Positions 42,891 to 51,477 of a DNA stretch of 64,000 bases are shown here, one piece after another. Source of the stretch: Ascidiaceihabitans sp029251465 (GTDB lineage: Bacteria; Pseudomonadota; Alphaproteobacteria; Rhodobacterales; Rhodobacteraceae). The first letter of the stretch is position 1. Every line of letters begins with the position of its first letter. Location: the NCBI RefSeq assembly GCF_042932805.1, contig NZ_CP170633.1, positions 2,170,001 to 2,234,000 on the forward strand, given 5' to 3'. The notes beneath the pieces were generated by a model. The model searched no databases. It was not told where the DNA came from and saw nothing but the letters and a program-made list of their open reading frames with translations. A program made the translations under genes and the position numbers.

Positions 42891-43880
42891 ATGCGGATAC
42901 CAATGGCCTCGCTGCGCTTCCTGTTCCTTTTGATTTTGTGTCTGCTCACGCTGGCGGCTTCCTTGCGTCTTGGCGGCGCAGAAGTGTCGTTTGACGCATT
43001 GCTGAACGACGGAGCTGGCCTGCTGTCCGGTCGCGCCTTTCGCAGCTTATGCGCCATGGCCGTTGGTGCAGCACTGGCCGTTTCGGGGCTGATGTTACAA
43101 AGCCTGACGGCCAACCCACTGGCGGACCCCGGGATCACGGGCATCAACGCAGGCGCCGCTTTGCTGGTCGTGGCCACTGCACAATTCGTACCCGATGCCA
43201 GCATGAGCACGCTATTGATAGCCGCCATCTGCGGGGCTGGATTGGCCGGATTGACCCTATGGGCGCTTGCAGATGGCGAGACCGGATTGGGCCGCGACGG
43301 CATCGCACTGCGCCTGCCCCTCGCGGGTTTGGCAATCGAGGCATTTTGTCTGTCGCTGGCCATGATGTTGATCCTGAGCGATGCCGAAACGCAGGCCCGT
43401 TATGTGCAGTGGATCGTTGGTGCCATCCCGCCAGTTGCACGATCCGAGAGCATTCCGCTCGTGGTAATCGCCGTCGCTTTGGTGTGCGGCGCGTCCCTGA
43501 CCGGACGGTTGTCTTTGTTCACGTTGGGCGCGGATCAAAGCAAAAGTCTGGGGCGAGATCCGCGTGTCACCGTGTCGTTGACGCTTGGCTTGGTCACAGT
43601 GCTCAGCGGGGCGTCGGTGGCCATTGCCGGTCCCATCGCTTTTGTCGGATTGCTCGTGCCGTTTGTGGTGCGACGCATGGCACAAACGAGCCTGATGGCG
43701 GCCTACGGACATTGCGTTGTTCTGGGGGCCAGCACGTTGATGGCCTGCGATGTTTTGGGCCGGGTGATCGCGCGCCCCGGAGAAGTCGACGCTGGCATCA
43801 TCATGGCCTTGGCGGGCGGCATCGGCCTGATCATCATGATCAGCAGGCTGCTGCCCCGCGATCCGAAAACCCGCGTATGA
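42891..43880 (+). CDS. FecCD-family iron-siderophore ABC permease (subunit 1)
   Basis: A 329-residue permease with about nine helices. RAFRSLCAMAVGAALAVSGLMLQSLTANPLADPGITGINAGAAL (about 45-88) is the FecCD family signature, and GPIAFVGLLVPFVVRRM (about 245-262) is the late coupling region. The ATG at 42891 or the internal ATG at 42903 may be the start. It overlaps the next permease gene by 4 bases, so the two subunits are translated together. Confidence 0.9.
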   Translation: MRIPMASLRFLFLLILCLLTLAASLRLGGAEVSFDALLNDGAGLLSGRAFRSLCAMAVGAALAVSGLMLQSLTANPLADPGITGINAGAALLVVATAQFVPDASMSTLLIAAICGAGLAGLTLWALADGETGLGRDGIALRLPLAGLAIEAFCLSLAMMLILSDAETQARYVQWIVGAIPPVARSESIPLVVIAVALVCGASLTGRLSLFTLGADQSKSLGRDPRVTVSLTLGLVTVLSGASVAIAGPIAFVGLLVPFVVRRMAQTSLMAAYGHCVVLGASTLMACDVLGRVIARPGEVDAGIIMALAGGIGLIIMISRLLPRDPKTRV

Positions 43881-44821
43881 AACGCCTGTATTTGCCCCTG
43901 ACTTTGTTGTTGGTTCTGATCTATTTTTCGCTGGCGGGTGGGCGCAACTGGCTTGGGCCTCTGGACGTTTTCACCGGTCTGTTCGACCCACAAGATTTCA
44001 TTATCCATGAGCTGAGGCTGCCGCGCGTGCTGATTGCAGTCGGGTCCGGTGCTGCCCTTGGAATGGCAGGTGCGTTGATGCAAGGGTTAACCCGTAACCC
44101 TCTGGCAACACCAGACATTATCGGCGTGACGCAAGGGGCCGGATTGGGTTTCTCAATCGCATTGCTCAGCGATCTTGCGCTATTACCGGGTGCAGCACTG
44201 GGTGCGGGCGGTGCCATGTTGGCCGTCGCGACATTGTCACGCGGACGCACGCCCTTGGCCTTTGTGTTGTTTGGTATCGGCGTCGGTGCGACCTGCGCAG
44301 CAGCCACCGCAGTGATCATCACCAGCGTGCCCGATGCCGAGGCCAGCACAGCGCTGATTTGGCTGTCTGGCAGTTTGTCGCACGCAAATATTGCGACCGC
44401 CATGTGGCTTTGGGTCGTGCTGATCGCAGGGCTGGTTTGGGTCGCATTTTACCAGCACACGCTGGCGCTTTTGTGGTTGGGGGATGACGTGATGACAGCC
44501 CTTGGGACCAATGTGGTCAACACAAGAACGATGATTTTGGGCGTTGTGACGGGGTTGACTGCGGCCAGCACCCTTGCCGTTGGGCCGATTGGTTTTCTCG
44601 CCTTTGTGTCGGCCCCGTTGGCGCAGGCGATTACCCGATCTGAACCACCGGCCCTGTGGCCTGCGGCCGCAACAGGCGCGTGTCTGCTGACAGCGGCAGA
44701 CTTGTGCGCACGTTTGTTGGCGCCCATCGTCGTGTTCCCAACCGGTCTGATCATGAGCCTTATCGGTGCCCCCTACCTGATATTCTTTTTATGGCGCGAA
44801 CGAAGGCAGGCACGCTCATGA
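43877..44821 (+). CDS. FecCD-family iron-siderophore ABC permease (subunit 2)
   Basis: A 314-residue permease. ELRLPRVLIAVGSGAALGMAGALMQGLTRNPLATPDIIGVTQGAGLG (about 38-85) is the FecCD signature, and LAVGPIGFLAFVSAPLAQAI (about 235-254) is the coupling region. The start MKRLYLPL is used; an open frame further upstream overlaps subunit 1 out of frame. It overlaps the ATPase gene by 4 bases. Confidence 0.9.
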   Translation: MKRLYLPLTLLLVLIYFSLAGGRNWLGPLDVFTGLFDPQDFIIHELRLPRVLIAVGSGAALGMAGALMQGLTRNPLATPDIIGVTQGAGLGFSIALLSDLALLPGAALGAGGAMLAVATLSRGRTPLAFVLFGIGVGATCAAATAVIITSVPDAEASTALIWLSGSLSHANIATAMWLWVVLIAGLVWVAFYQHTLALLWLGDDVMTALGTNVVNTRTMILGVVTGLTAASTLAVGPIGFLAFVSAPLAQAITRSEPPALWPAAATGACLLTAADLCARLLAPIVVFPTGLIMSLIGAPYLIFFLWRERRQARS

Positions 44822-45600
44822 CACAACCGCTTTTCACAGTGTCCAATCTGTCCCTGAGGTTCGGACATGCACAGGTCTACGACCGGTTTTCTGTGACCGT
44901 GCCAATCGGTGGGCTGACCGGAATTATCGGGCCGAACGGGTGTGGGAAATCAACACTTTTGCGCTGCCTCGCTGGCATACAAAAACCGGATCGCGGGCGT
45001 ATTGCGCTGAATGGTCGACCACTTGCGCAACTGGCGGACTCAGCGCGCGCACGCCAGATTGCTTACCTGCCACAAGAGCCACCAAACCTGCCTGAAATGA
45101 CCGTCGCGGGGTTGATCGGCAAAGGGCGCGCGCCGTGGCGACGGGCCTTTGCCCCTTTTTCGCGGGCCGACAAAACTGCAATCGACACGGCGCTTCAGTC
45201 GACAGGACTGGCAGAATTACGCAACCGTCGTCTGGCGACACTGTCAGGTGGGCAACGTCAACGCGCATGGCTGGCCATGGCTTTGGCCCAAAACACACCG
45301 GTAATTTTGCTAGATGAACCAACGTCTTATCTGGATATTCAGCATCAGTTGTCGTTGTTGAAATTGCTTCGCACTTTGGCAGATGACCAGCACCGCAGCA
45401 TCATTATGGTGCTGCATGACCTGACGCTGGCAGGGCGGTTTTGTGATCATGTGCTGGGGCTGCGCGCGGGTCAATTGATCTGCGCCGGCCCGCCTGAGCA
45501 CGCAATCACCCAAGACACGGTCGCGGCTTTGTATGACATTCACGCACAGGTCGCCCCGGACCCGGTTTTTGGCAAGCCGGTGGTCTATCCGTCTCGTTAG
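44818..45600 (+). CDS. Ferric-siderophore ABC transporter ATP-binding protein
   Basis: A 260-residue ATPase of the FepC/FhuC type. Walker A is GPNGCGKST (about 40-48), the Q-loop AYLPQEPPNLPEMTV, the signature LSGGQRQRAWLAMAL (about 142-156), Walker B VILLDEPTSYLD and the switch VLHDLTLAGRF. The ATG at 44818 overlaps the permease stop; the longer frame back to 44656 runs inside the permease gene. With the divergent binding protein and the two permeases it makes a complete importer. Confidence 0.92.
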   Translation: MTQPLFTVSNLSLRFGHAQVYDRFSVTVPIGGLTGIIGPNGCGKSTLLRCLAGIQKPDRGRIALNGRPLAQLADSARARQIAYLPQEPPNLPEMTVAGLIGKGRAPWRRAFAPFSRADKTAIDTALQSTGLAELRNRRLATLSGGQRQRAWLAMALAQNTPVILLDEPTSYLDIQHQLSLLKLLRTLADDQHRSIIMVLHDLTLAGRFCDHVLGLRAGQLICAGPPEHAITQDTVAALYDIHAQVAPDPVFGKPVVYPSR

Positions 45601-45610
45601 CCCCCTGTTT

Positions 45611-46654
45611 TCAGTGACGTTCCGGTCGGCCCGGACGCGCAGGGCGTTCTGGCACATTCGAGGCATCACAAGTGCCGGCGGGATCATCTAGCGTGCAGCC
45701 GATCTCGGATTTGAAGCACCCGGTGATTTGGTTCTCGCCCGGGGCATTGACGTGGTAATGATAGCCTAGCCCTTCGATTTCATGGCCGCGACACCCGTCA
45801 AGATCATCTGGTTCCTGATCATTGGCGTCAGTGCGAGCGTGCATCGTGTAGCCGTCCATCGCCACACCGATAATCGGGGCATGATCTTGAACGTCGGCGT
45901 CAACCTGTGGACCGCAACCTACGACACCGTGATAATGATAGCCACTGCGTGGATTGACGTGACCACCGCAATCGTCGAATGGCCCCAGCGTATGCCCGCC
46001 CAAAATCAGATCAAGCGGTGCAGGTGCGTCGAATTTGGCCCCGTTTAGCGCCAGACCGATGCCTGAAAAATGCCCGATGGGTTCGCCATCCGCTGACGCA
46101 TCCGAAGGGTGCAGCGGAATGACGTAGGTTTGCGTGACCTCGGCCGCCATGTTCTGCAATTCGCATTCCACACAGTAGTTTTTGTACCTGTCCGCGCTGG
46201 TTGGATCGCCTGCGACCTCGCAACCTAGCGTCCCTTCGGCGACCGTGACCTTGCCCGTTTCAGGGTCATACATTTGCCACTGATCATCGTCGTAAATCTC
46301 GGCAAGGCGTTGGATAAAACTGCCGTCGACGTCATAGACTTCGCCGTCTTTGAACCACGTCCCGGCCTGCGATGCAGTGTCTGTGATCCTGCGCGGACAA
46401 AACGGCCCCGTGGTGTGATCCGCGGGTGCCGCAACAGTCGTGATGCTAAAACAGGTGGTCTTGGTGCCGCCGGACAACGTGCAGGGCACAATCGCCGGTT
46501 TGCCGACAATATCCGCAGTTTCGAACAACGCGACCAGCGTCTCAAATCGTGCCTGTGCACTGTCTTCATGGGTTCCATCACCATGCGCAAGCGCCGGGAA
46601 TGCCTGGCTCAACCCATAAGCCAAAAGGGCGCACATCAATGAAAACTGTTTCAT
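45611..46654 (-). CDS. YHYH domain protein, secreted
   Basis: A 347-residue protein with the signal peptide MKQFSLMCALLAYGLSQAFPALA. It contains repeated His-rich motifs, GYHYHGVVGC (about 245-254) and GLGYHYHVNAPG (about 300-311), which define the YHYH family, and an NPRSGYHYHG segment. Paired cysteines suggest disulfides in the periplasm. The function is unknown; metal binding is suggested by the histidines. GGAGA precedes the ATG. The longer N-terminal frame is rejected. Confidence 0.85.
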   Translation of the reverse strand: MKQFSLMCALLAYGLSQAFPALAHGDGTHEDSAQARFETLVALFETADIVGKPAIVPCTLSGGTKTTCFSITTVAAPADHTTGPFCPRRITDTASQAGTWFKDGEVYDVDGSFIQRLAEIYDDDQWQMYDPETGKVTVAEGTLGCEVAGDPTSADRYKNYCVECELQNMAAEVTQTYVIPLHPSDASADGEPIGHFSGIGLALNGAKFDAPAPLDLILGGHTLGPFDDCGGHVNPRSGYHYHGVVGCGPQVDADVQDHAPIIGVAMDGYTMHARTDANDQEPDDLDGCRGHEIEGLGYHYHVNAPGENQITGCFKSEIGCTLDDPAGTCDASNVPERPARPGRPERH

Positions 46655-46715
46655 GTTTTCTCCTTTTCCAAATGCAATTTGGGGTGTCCTGTGCTGCGCC
46701 CTGTTACGGTTCAAT

Positions 46716-47036
46716 TCACTTGACCAAAGCCAAGACAGCCAGCGTCGCGGCAGCCACCAGATAGGCTTTGCCGTCGATCATGACGTATTTCTGACCACGC
46801 CCCGGCTTTTTCCACCCGCGTTCTTGCCAGTTGTTAACGTTCGAGAATTTCTGGCTTTTCACGCGTTCACCCACGACATAGTCTCGCCGTGGCGTCACCA
46901 CCCGTTTGCTCTGCACCTGAACCGGTTGGTGATACAACTTGTGGTGTCTGTCTTGATGGACCGGAGCGGCCTGAGCCGGAAGCGCCATGGGAACGGCGAT
47001 CGCCGTCATCAGAGTAAGAGCGATAAGATTTTTCAT
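46716..47036 (-). CDS. RcnB-like periplasmic protein
   Basis: A 106-residue protein with the signal peptide MKNLIALTLMTAIAVPMALPAQAA and a basic, histidine-rich linker. The C-terminal part (YVVGERVKSQKF, then WKKPGRGQKYVMIDGKAYLV) resembles RcnB-type domains. In RcnB this domain helps limit nickel/cobalt efflux; no RcnA is adjacent here. A short hydrophobic tail (AAATLAVLALVK) follows. The family assignment is moderate. Confidence 0.7.
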   Translation of the reverse strand: MKNLIALTLMTAIAVPMALPAQAAPVHQDRHHKLYHQPVQVQSKRVVTPRRDYVVGERVKSQKFSNVNNWQERGWKKPGRGQKYVMIDGKAYLVAAATLAVLALVK

Positions 47037-47235
47037 TGTGACTGCCTTTGCTTATTTGCCTATGGTTTTGGTACGTGCCTCGATCGCTTTTCTGTCGTGC
47101 TTGCCGTTCGCCACGGCCCTAATCCGCCGGTTGCAGCAACATGCGTTTCGGCAATTGACCGCGTAGTGGCGACGCCCAAACTGGCTGATTAAAGCGCAAT
47201 GACGCCGCCGCAACCGCCCATCTGTTGCGAGGTGA

Positions 47236-47288
47236 GGGTGTCCTTCTTAGGTCTCATTACGTTGACCCAAACCCGGAGAAGGACATCC
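47236..47288 (+). promoter_or_regulatory. RBS-masking hairpin before the subtilase gene
   Basis: GGGTGTCCTTCT (47236-47247) pairs with AGAAGGACATCC (47277-47288) over 12 positions, with one G-U pair and a 29-nt loop. The right arm contains the purine-rich ribosome site, and the ATG is at 47290. A folded leader would hide the ribosome site, so translation may be conditional. Confidence 0.6.
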
Positions 47289-47289
47289 G

Positions 47290-48501
47290 ATGACGCGCAA
47301 ACTCGTGGAGCTTATGCGACCAAAACGAACCGGCGGAAGTGTCGTTTTGTTCAGACCCGAAGTCGATCTGGCAACCTGCGAAAGCGTACTGGCAAACATG
47401 GTCGGTCAGGATGTCATGTCGTTTGACGCAAAATCAGGGCCCCTGCCCGCTGAGGCCTTGGGAATGGCCGGTTTTTTGCTGCAAAACACTCGCATCGGGT
47501 TTTTGTCTGACCAATTCAGCACTGGTGAATCCGAACGCATCAGGGGCCTGATGGGCCAAGACGAACACTTTTCATCCGTGCGGCCCGAATACTACTACCG
47601 CACGATCCAATCCTATGAAGATGACGACGACAAAACCTGGGGCGTTGACGCAGTTGGCGCTTGGGCCAGCGGTTCTACCGGTGCCGGGATCAAAATCGCA
47701 ATTCTGGACACCGGACTGGATTTACAGCACCCCGATTTTGTCGATCGCACGATCGTATCCCAAAGCTTTGTGGACGGCGAAGATGTGCAGGACGAACAAG
47801 GCCACGGCACCCATTGTAGCGGCATCGCTGCGGGCAACGTAACCTCGCAAGACGGGGTGCGTTACGGTGTTGCAACCGGCGCTGATCTTTACGTGGGCAA
47901 AGTGCTGAACAACCGCGGATCAGGTCGCGAGCGGGACATTCTAACCGGCATGATGTGGGCCATCGAACAGGGCTGCGACGTCATTTCGATGTCACTGGGC
48001 GGCGCGGTCCAGATCGGCGAGGCCTACAACCCCGAATACGAAGAACTGGGGTTGCTGGCGCTTGATCGCGGATCGCTGATTGTTGCTGCCGCAGGCAACG
48101 AAAGCACCCGCGCGAACGGCTATGTGGCCCCGGTGGGAAGCCCCGCAAACTGCCCGTCCATCATGGCCGTGGCCGCCGTTGACCAATCGCTAAGCGTCGC
48201 TGAGTTTTCCAGCGGCGGCATCAACAGCAACGGCGGCGAGGTCGATATTGCCGGACCCGGCGTGGGCGTGTTTTCGTCAGTCCCGGAACCGCAGCGCTAC
48301 GATATTTTCTCAGGTACAAGCATGGCTTGCCCGCATGTCGCAGGTGTCGCGGCCTTGCGCGCGCAGGGCGATACAACCCTACGAGGGCAAGCACTCTGGG
48401 ATGAACTTGTCTCGACGGCAAGCGCTCTTGACGGATCCCAACAAGATGTCGGCGCGGGGTTGGTCACGGCCCCAACGGGCGGGGCATCTGGAATAGCATG
48501 A
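47290..48501 (+). CDS. Subtilisin-like S8 family peptidase, intracellular type
   Basis: A 403-residue serine protease without a signal peptide or visible lipobox. The catalytic triad is D140 (IAILDTGLDLQHPDF), H172 (GHGTHCSGIAAG) and S344 (SGTSMACPHVAG), with the oxyanion Asn in AAAGNES (about 270). Residues 1-110 form an unrecognised N-terminal region that is not a clear I9 propeptide. The gene is followed after 73 bases by a small gene encoding an I9-like domain. The ribosome site can be buried in a hairpin. Confidence 0.9.
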   Translation: MTRKLVELMRPKRTGGSVVLFRPEVDLATCESVLANMVGQDVMSFDAKSGPLPAEALGMAGFLLQNTRIGFLSDQFSTGESERIRGLMGQDEHFSSVRPEYYYRTIQSYEDDDDKTWGVDAVGAWASGSTGAGIKIAILDTGLDLQHPDFVDRTIVSQSFVDGEDVQDEQGHGTHCSGIAAGNVTSQDGVRYGVATGADLYVGKVLNNRGSGRERDILTGMMWAIEQGCDVISMSLGGAVQIGEAYNPEYEELGLLALDRGSLIVAAAGNESTRANGYVAPVGSPANCPSIMAVAAVDQSLSVAEFSSGGINSNGGEVDIAGPGVGVFSSVPEPQRYDIFSGTSMACPHVAGVAALRAQGDTTLRGQALWDELVSTASALDGSQQDVGAGLVTAPTGGASGIA

Positions 48502-48574
48502 CCAAAATGTGTATGTTTCACAGGTGGTTTGGCCCCGTGCGGGACTGACACGTTGATGCAAAGGGAGAGCAGCC

Positions 48575-48817
48575 ATTTCAAGGGTCGAGGTCAAAATCGT
48601 TGTCGATTGTAAGGATGACGTCGGGATCGAAAACGTCCGCCAGCGGCTCGCCGCGGCAGGTGTCGAAGTCGACCGTGTGATGCCTGCAATCGGCACCATC
48701 TTTGGCTCTTGTGAAGATACTGAAATGGAACGGCTAAACGGGATTGAGGGCGTCACGCGCGTCCAGCCCGAAGGGACGATTAAACTGCCCCCGTTCTCTC
48801 CTGATGTGCCCCAATAA
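48575..48817 (+). CDS. Small I9/propeptide-like protein with ATT start
   Basis: An 80-residue frame with no ATG, GTG or TTG until about residue 36. The first residues (SRVEVKIVVDCKDD) begin directly at an ATT codon, 7 bases after GGGAG; an in-frame TGA at 48554 closes the frame upstream. Predicted strands and helices (VEVKIVV, NVRQRLAAAGVEVDRVMPAI, GTIFGSC, MERLNGIEGVTRVQPEG) give the beta-alpha-beta-beta-alpha-beta order of subtilisin propeptides and I9 inhibitors. It probably folds or inhibits the S8 peptidase encoded just upstream. The start codon and function are inferred. Confidence 0.65.
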   Translation: MSRVEVKIVVDCKDDVGIENVRQRLAAAGVEVDRVMPAIGTIFGSCEDTEMERLNGIEGVTRVQPEGTIKLPPFSPDVPQ

Positions 48818-48882
48818 CTTGGGACCTGTTTTTGCCACCAGCTGGCTGAAATGATTGCGTGGCACTGTCCCCCGCATTCTTG

Positions 48883-48929
48883 AATGGCCATGCACCACTC
48901 CTGTCACAAAAAAACGGTGCATGGTCATT
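48883..48929. terminator. Hairpin between converging genes (probable terminator)
   Basis: AATGGCCATGCACC (48883-48896) pairs with GGTGCATGGTCATT (48916-48929), 14 positions with one mismatch/wobble and a 19-nt loop. It lies between the end of the small plus-strand gene and the stop of the minus-strand PepSY gene at 48931. The run of T after the stem is short, so the termination role is likely but not certain. Confidence 0.55.
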
Positions 48930-48930
48930 T

Positions 48931-50319
48931 TCAGGTCAAACTGCGGCGCAACGCTGGCAGGCGCGACAGGATTAGCCCGTCTACGGCAAGGACGCTCAGC
49001 AACGCCAGCCCCGCCATCGGGAACGCCAGTGAGACGCCCAAACCGACCAAAACAGCGCCTTGCCACAGCGGCATGTCCTTGGGCATTGGTGGCGCTGACA
49101 AACGGCCTGATTTGGCCGGACGACGCTTCCACCACAAGACAATGGAACTGGCGCATAAGAACAGAACCGCCAAGCAGACCAGCGAATTTGCAAGGACGCT
49201 CCAGATCCCCAGTGTGCCCATGTGCAGTGCGATGCCGACGGCCATTGCTTTGCCCGCTAGCGAATAATCCGCATAGCGCACATCCGCCAAAATCTTGCCG
49301 GTGTATTGATCAACATGCACGGTTCGATCCGACATCGGATCCGTGCTGTCGGTGCTCATCGAATCACGACTAAGCGTCCAGACCCCGAATTCGGATTGCG
49401 GCACATTCAGTTGGTAGCGGGCGTCAAAACCGATCTTGCGCGCCAGTGCATCCACAGTGTCTAGCGTGACGTGCCCAGCCGTCACACCAACCGTTCCCAC
49501 GTCGCTGCCAGAGGCCGGCATCAGGGTCTGCTCTAGCGCCCAAGGCACTTCGCGCCGATCATGGTTCATGCTGGCGTGGATGTTATCGGACAGCGGCACG
49601 TTGTCCCATTTCTCGGCTGGAAACTGGCTCCAGGCTTGCACCATTTTGCCGCCCCAAACACCAGCCCACGACAGGCCAGAGACAAGGAACAACACCAGAA
49701 ACAAGGACAGCCAGATGCCAACGACACCGTGCAGCGATTTCCACATTGCACGCCCGCGACCAAAGCTGGGAACAAGCGCTCTGCGCCAACCCGCCTTGCG
49801 CGGCCACCACATGTACAGGCCGGTTGCGATCAAAACCAACGCCAAGGATGCGGCCGTTTCAATCATCCGGTCCCCCGTGACACCCAGCATCAATTCGCCG
49901 TGGATGTTGTCGGCAAAGTCATACCAGCCGCTGCGGCGTGGAAAGGTTTCGATGACATTTGCCGTGTAGGGATCGACAGCGACCATCGTCGCATCCCCTT
50001 GAACATCAACGCGAAACAGCGCGGCCACGTCATTGGTGCGCGGGGCTACGTATTGCACCAAAGCGCCATCCGGGATCGCGGCGATCGCGGCGTCGGCCTG
50101 AACTGAAACCGGTGCGGTAAATTCGTTGGGAAAGACGCGCGTGCGTTCGCCGTCGCGCCCGTCGATCCACGCGATCCACAGCATCGCAGCGCCGCTGATC
50201 GCTAGAATGGCAAGAAAAGGAATGACAAAAAGTCCGGCATAAAAATGCCAGCGCCACGCCGCAAAATATAGTTTGCTCACGCCGCCGTCAGGCTGCACGG
50301 TGTTGTCTGTAGGTGTCAT
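48931..50319 (-). CDS. PepSY-associated membrane protein
   Basis: A 462-residue inner-membrane protein of the PepSY_TM type. It has an N-terminal helix (WRWHFYAGLFVIPFLAILAISGAAML), a large periplasmic region, further helices at about 160-225 (including SLHGVVGIWLSLFLVLFLVSGLSW), and C-terminal helices. Conserved histidines (FYAGLF with H before, LHGVVG, LHMGTLG) suggest heme or flavin-electron transfer, as proposed for siderophore-iron reductases of this family. GGAG precedes the ATG. Being near TonB receptor genes supports an iron role. Confidence 0.85.
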   Translation of the reverse strand: MTPTDNTVQPDGGVSKLYFAAWRWHFYAGLFVIPFLAILAISGAAMLWIAWIDGRDGERTRVFPNEFTAPVSVQADAAIAAIPDGALVQYVAPRTNDVAALFRVDVQGDATMVAVDPYTANVIETFPRRSGWYDFADNIHGELMLGVTGDRMIETAASLALVLIATGLYMWWPRKAGWRRALVPSFGRGRAMWKSLHGVVGIWLSLFLVLFLVSGLSWAGVWGGKMVQAWSQFPAEKWDNVPLSDNIHASMNHDRREVPWALEQTLMPASGSDVGTVGVTAGHVTLDTVDALARKIGFDARYQLNVPQSEFGVWTLSRDSMSTDSTDPMSDRTVHVDQYTGKILADVRYADYSLAGKAMAVGIALHMGTLGIWSVLANSLVCLAVLFLCASSIVLWWKRRPAKSGRLSAPPMPKDMPLWQGAVLVGLGVSLAFPMAGLALLSVLAVDGLILSRLPALRRSLT

Positions 50320-50385
50320 GTTTTGGCTCCAAGCCTGTTGGCCCGCATCAAAGGCAGGCAAAATTTGAACTCTTGAGGATTGAGA

Positions 50386-50751
50386 TCAGGCTTGGGGTGG
50401 CGCGCGCGCCAGACAGGTCGGATCAAGCGGACGCGTGTAAAGAATGCGTTTGGCAACAAAAGACAAGCGGCGCGTTTGATCGGACAGGATCACGGGTGCG
50501 CTGTGGCAGGTGTGCGGCAAAACAGCTGCGCCAAATCGTAGGCAGGCATCGCATTTTACCCCCCGCGCTCCGTCTTGTTCGCCAGAGCCGCCGCAGATGT
50601 CAGCAAGCGATCCACCGGCCGCGACATAAGCCGCCAGTTCCGGCGAAATATCCGGACGTGCCCCCGTATGCACAAAGCCGGACACCGTCATTGCAATCAT
50701 CAACGCAAACGGCGTGATCAGGCGATAAACGATGGATAGGATCATGGGCAT
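50386..50751 (-). CDS. DUF2946-like protein
   Basis: A 121-residue protein with one N-terminal membrane helix (RLITPFALMIAMTVSGFVHTGA) and then a cysteine pattern ADICGGSG ... VKCDACLRFGAAVLP typical of DUF2946. Such proteins are often near copper or iron uptake and PepSY genes. Start choice among MPMILS, MILS and the longer frame is uncertain, as no strong ribosome site is seen. It precedes the PepSY gene on the same strand. Confidence 0.65.
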   Translation of the reverse strand: MPMILSIVYRLITPFALMIAMTVSGFVHTGARPDISPELAAYVAAGGSLADICGGSGEQDGARGVKCDACLRFGAAVLPHTCHSAPVILSDQTRRLSFVAKRILYTRPLDPTCLARAPPQA

Positions 50752-50866
50752 GGGTCGAGTGTTAGATGAATTCGATGAACGGCGCGAGAGCACATTTTGT
50801 CCCAAACGCGCGAAAGATCCGAATGCGACGCACTGCCGGATTGTTAGGCATTATTCACAACAATCC

Positions 50867-51472
50867 TTACGGCTTTTGGCGGGCGCGTGTCGTCCAAACC
50901 TGCTTTTTCACAACCACCTTTAACGTCGCGAGCAACAGCAGCAGGCACAGCACAGCTTTTGAAACCGGCTCCATCGTTCCGTCGATCCGCAGGGCATGAA
51001 CAACGCTGCCGATGACAATCGTAACCGCGAGGGCTGTGTGCGCGCGCCGCCAAACACGCAAGCGCAACCGCCGCCGCATCATGGCCAACCCTGCTGAGGC
51101 AAAGACGGCCCACATCGCGATGACGCCCCAGACTGAAAACGGCGTTGGGGACACAAATAGCAACGCATCAATCACGTCTGGCGGGCTTGTCACCCACAAG
51201 GCCGCGACGTGGATCACCACCGCGGCGACCAGCGTGCCGCCGACCCAACGGTGCACATATCGCGCACGGTTTGCAGGCAGACCCGGCACGTAACCTGCGA
51301 CCAGCAATGGCTGAAACAGCATCAAGGCCATCGCGATGACGCCCGCAAGCCCAGCCGCGATGTAAACCGGGGATCGCCACGCAAGCAATGGGCTTGTCGC
51401 AGCGGCAAAGACCGGCACACCAACAGCCACCGCAAGAGCCGTCCAAATCAGGAACGTTCTAGTGCTGTTCAC
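50867..51472 (-). CDS. Ferric-reductase-like transmembrane protein
   Basis: A 201-residue membrane protein with about six helices. It has the ferric reductase-like heme histidines: YVHRWVGGTLVAAVVIHVAALW (two His 14 apart, about residues 73-87) and WRRAHTALAVTIVIGSVVHALR (two His about 13 apart, about 141-160). This bis-His pattern fits a two-heme cytochrome core without flavin domains. It is 5 bases after the intradiol-dioxygenase-like gene and probably in the same operon. Confidence 0.82.
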   Translation of the reverse strand: MNSTRTFLIWTALAVAVGVPVFAAATSPLLAWRSPVYIAAGLAGVIAMALMLFQPLLVAGYVPGLPANRARYVHRWVGGTLVAAVVIHVAALWVTSPPDVIDALLFVSPTPFSVWGVIAMWAVFASAGLAMMRRRLRLRVWRRAHTALAVTIVIGSVVHALRIDGTMEPVSKAVLCLLLLLATLKVVVKKQVWTTRARQKP

Positions 51473-51477
51473 GTCTT

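Noticed and set aside
43049..43876. Upstream extension of the second FecCD permease
   Set aside because: This part lies inside the first permease gene in another frame; the ATG at 43877 gives the usual family start and a 4-base overlap.
44656..44817. Upstream extension of the siderophore ATPase
   Set aside because: Overlaps the permease gene out of frame; the ATG at 44818 fits the family and overlaps the permease stop.
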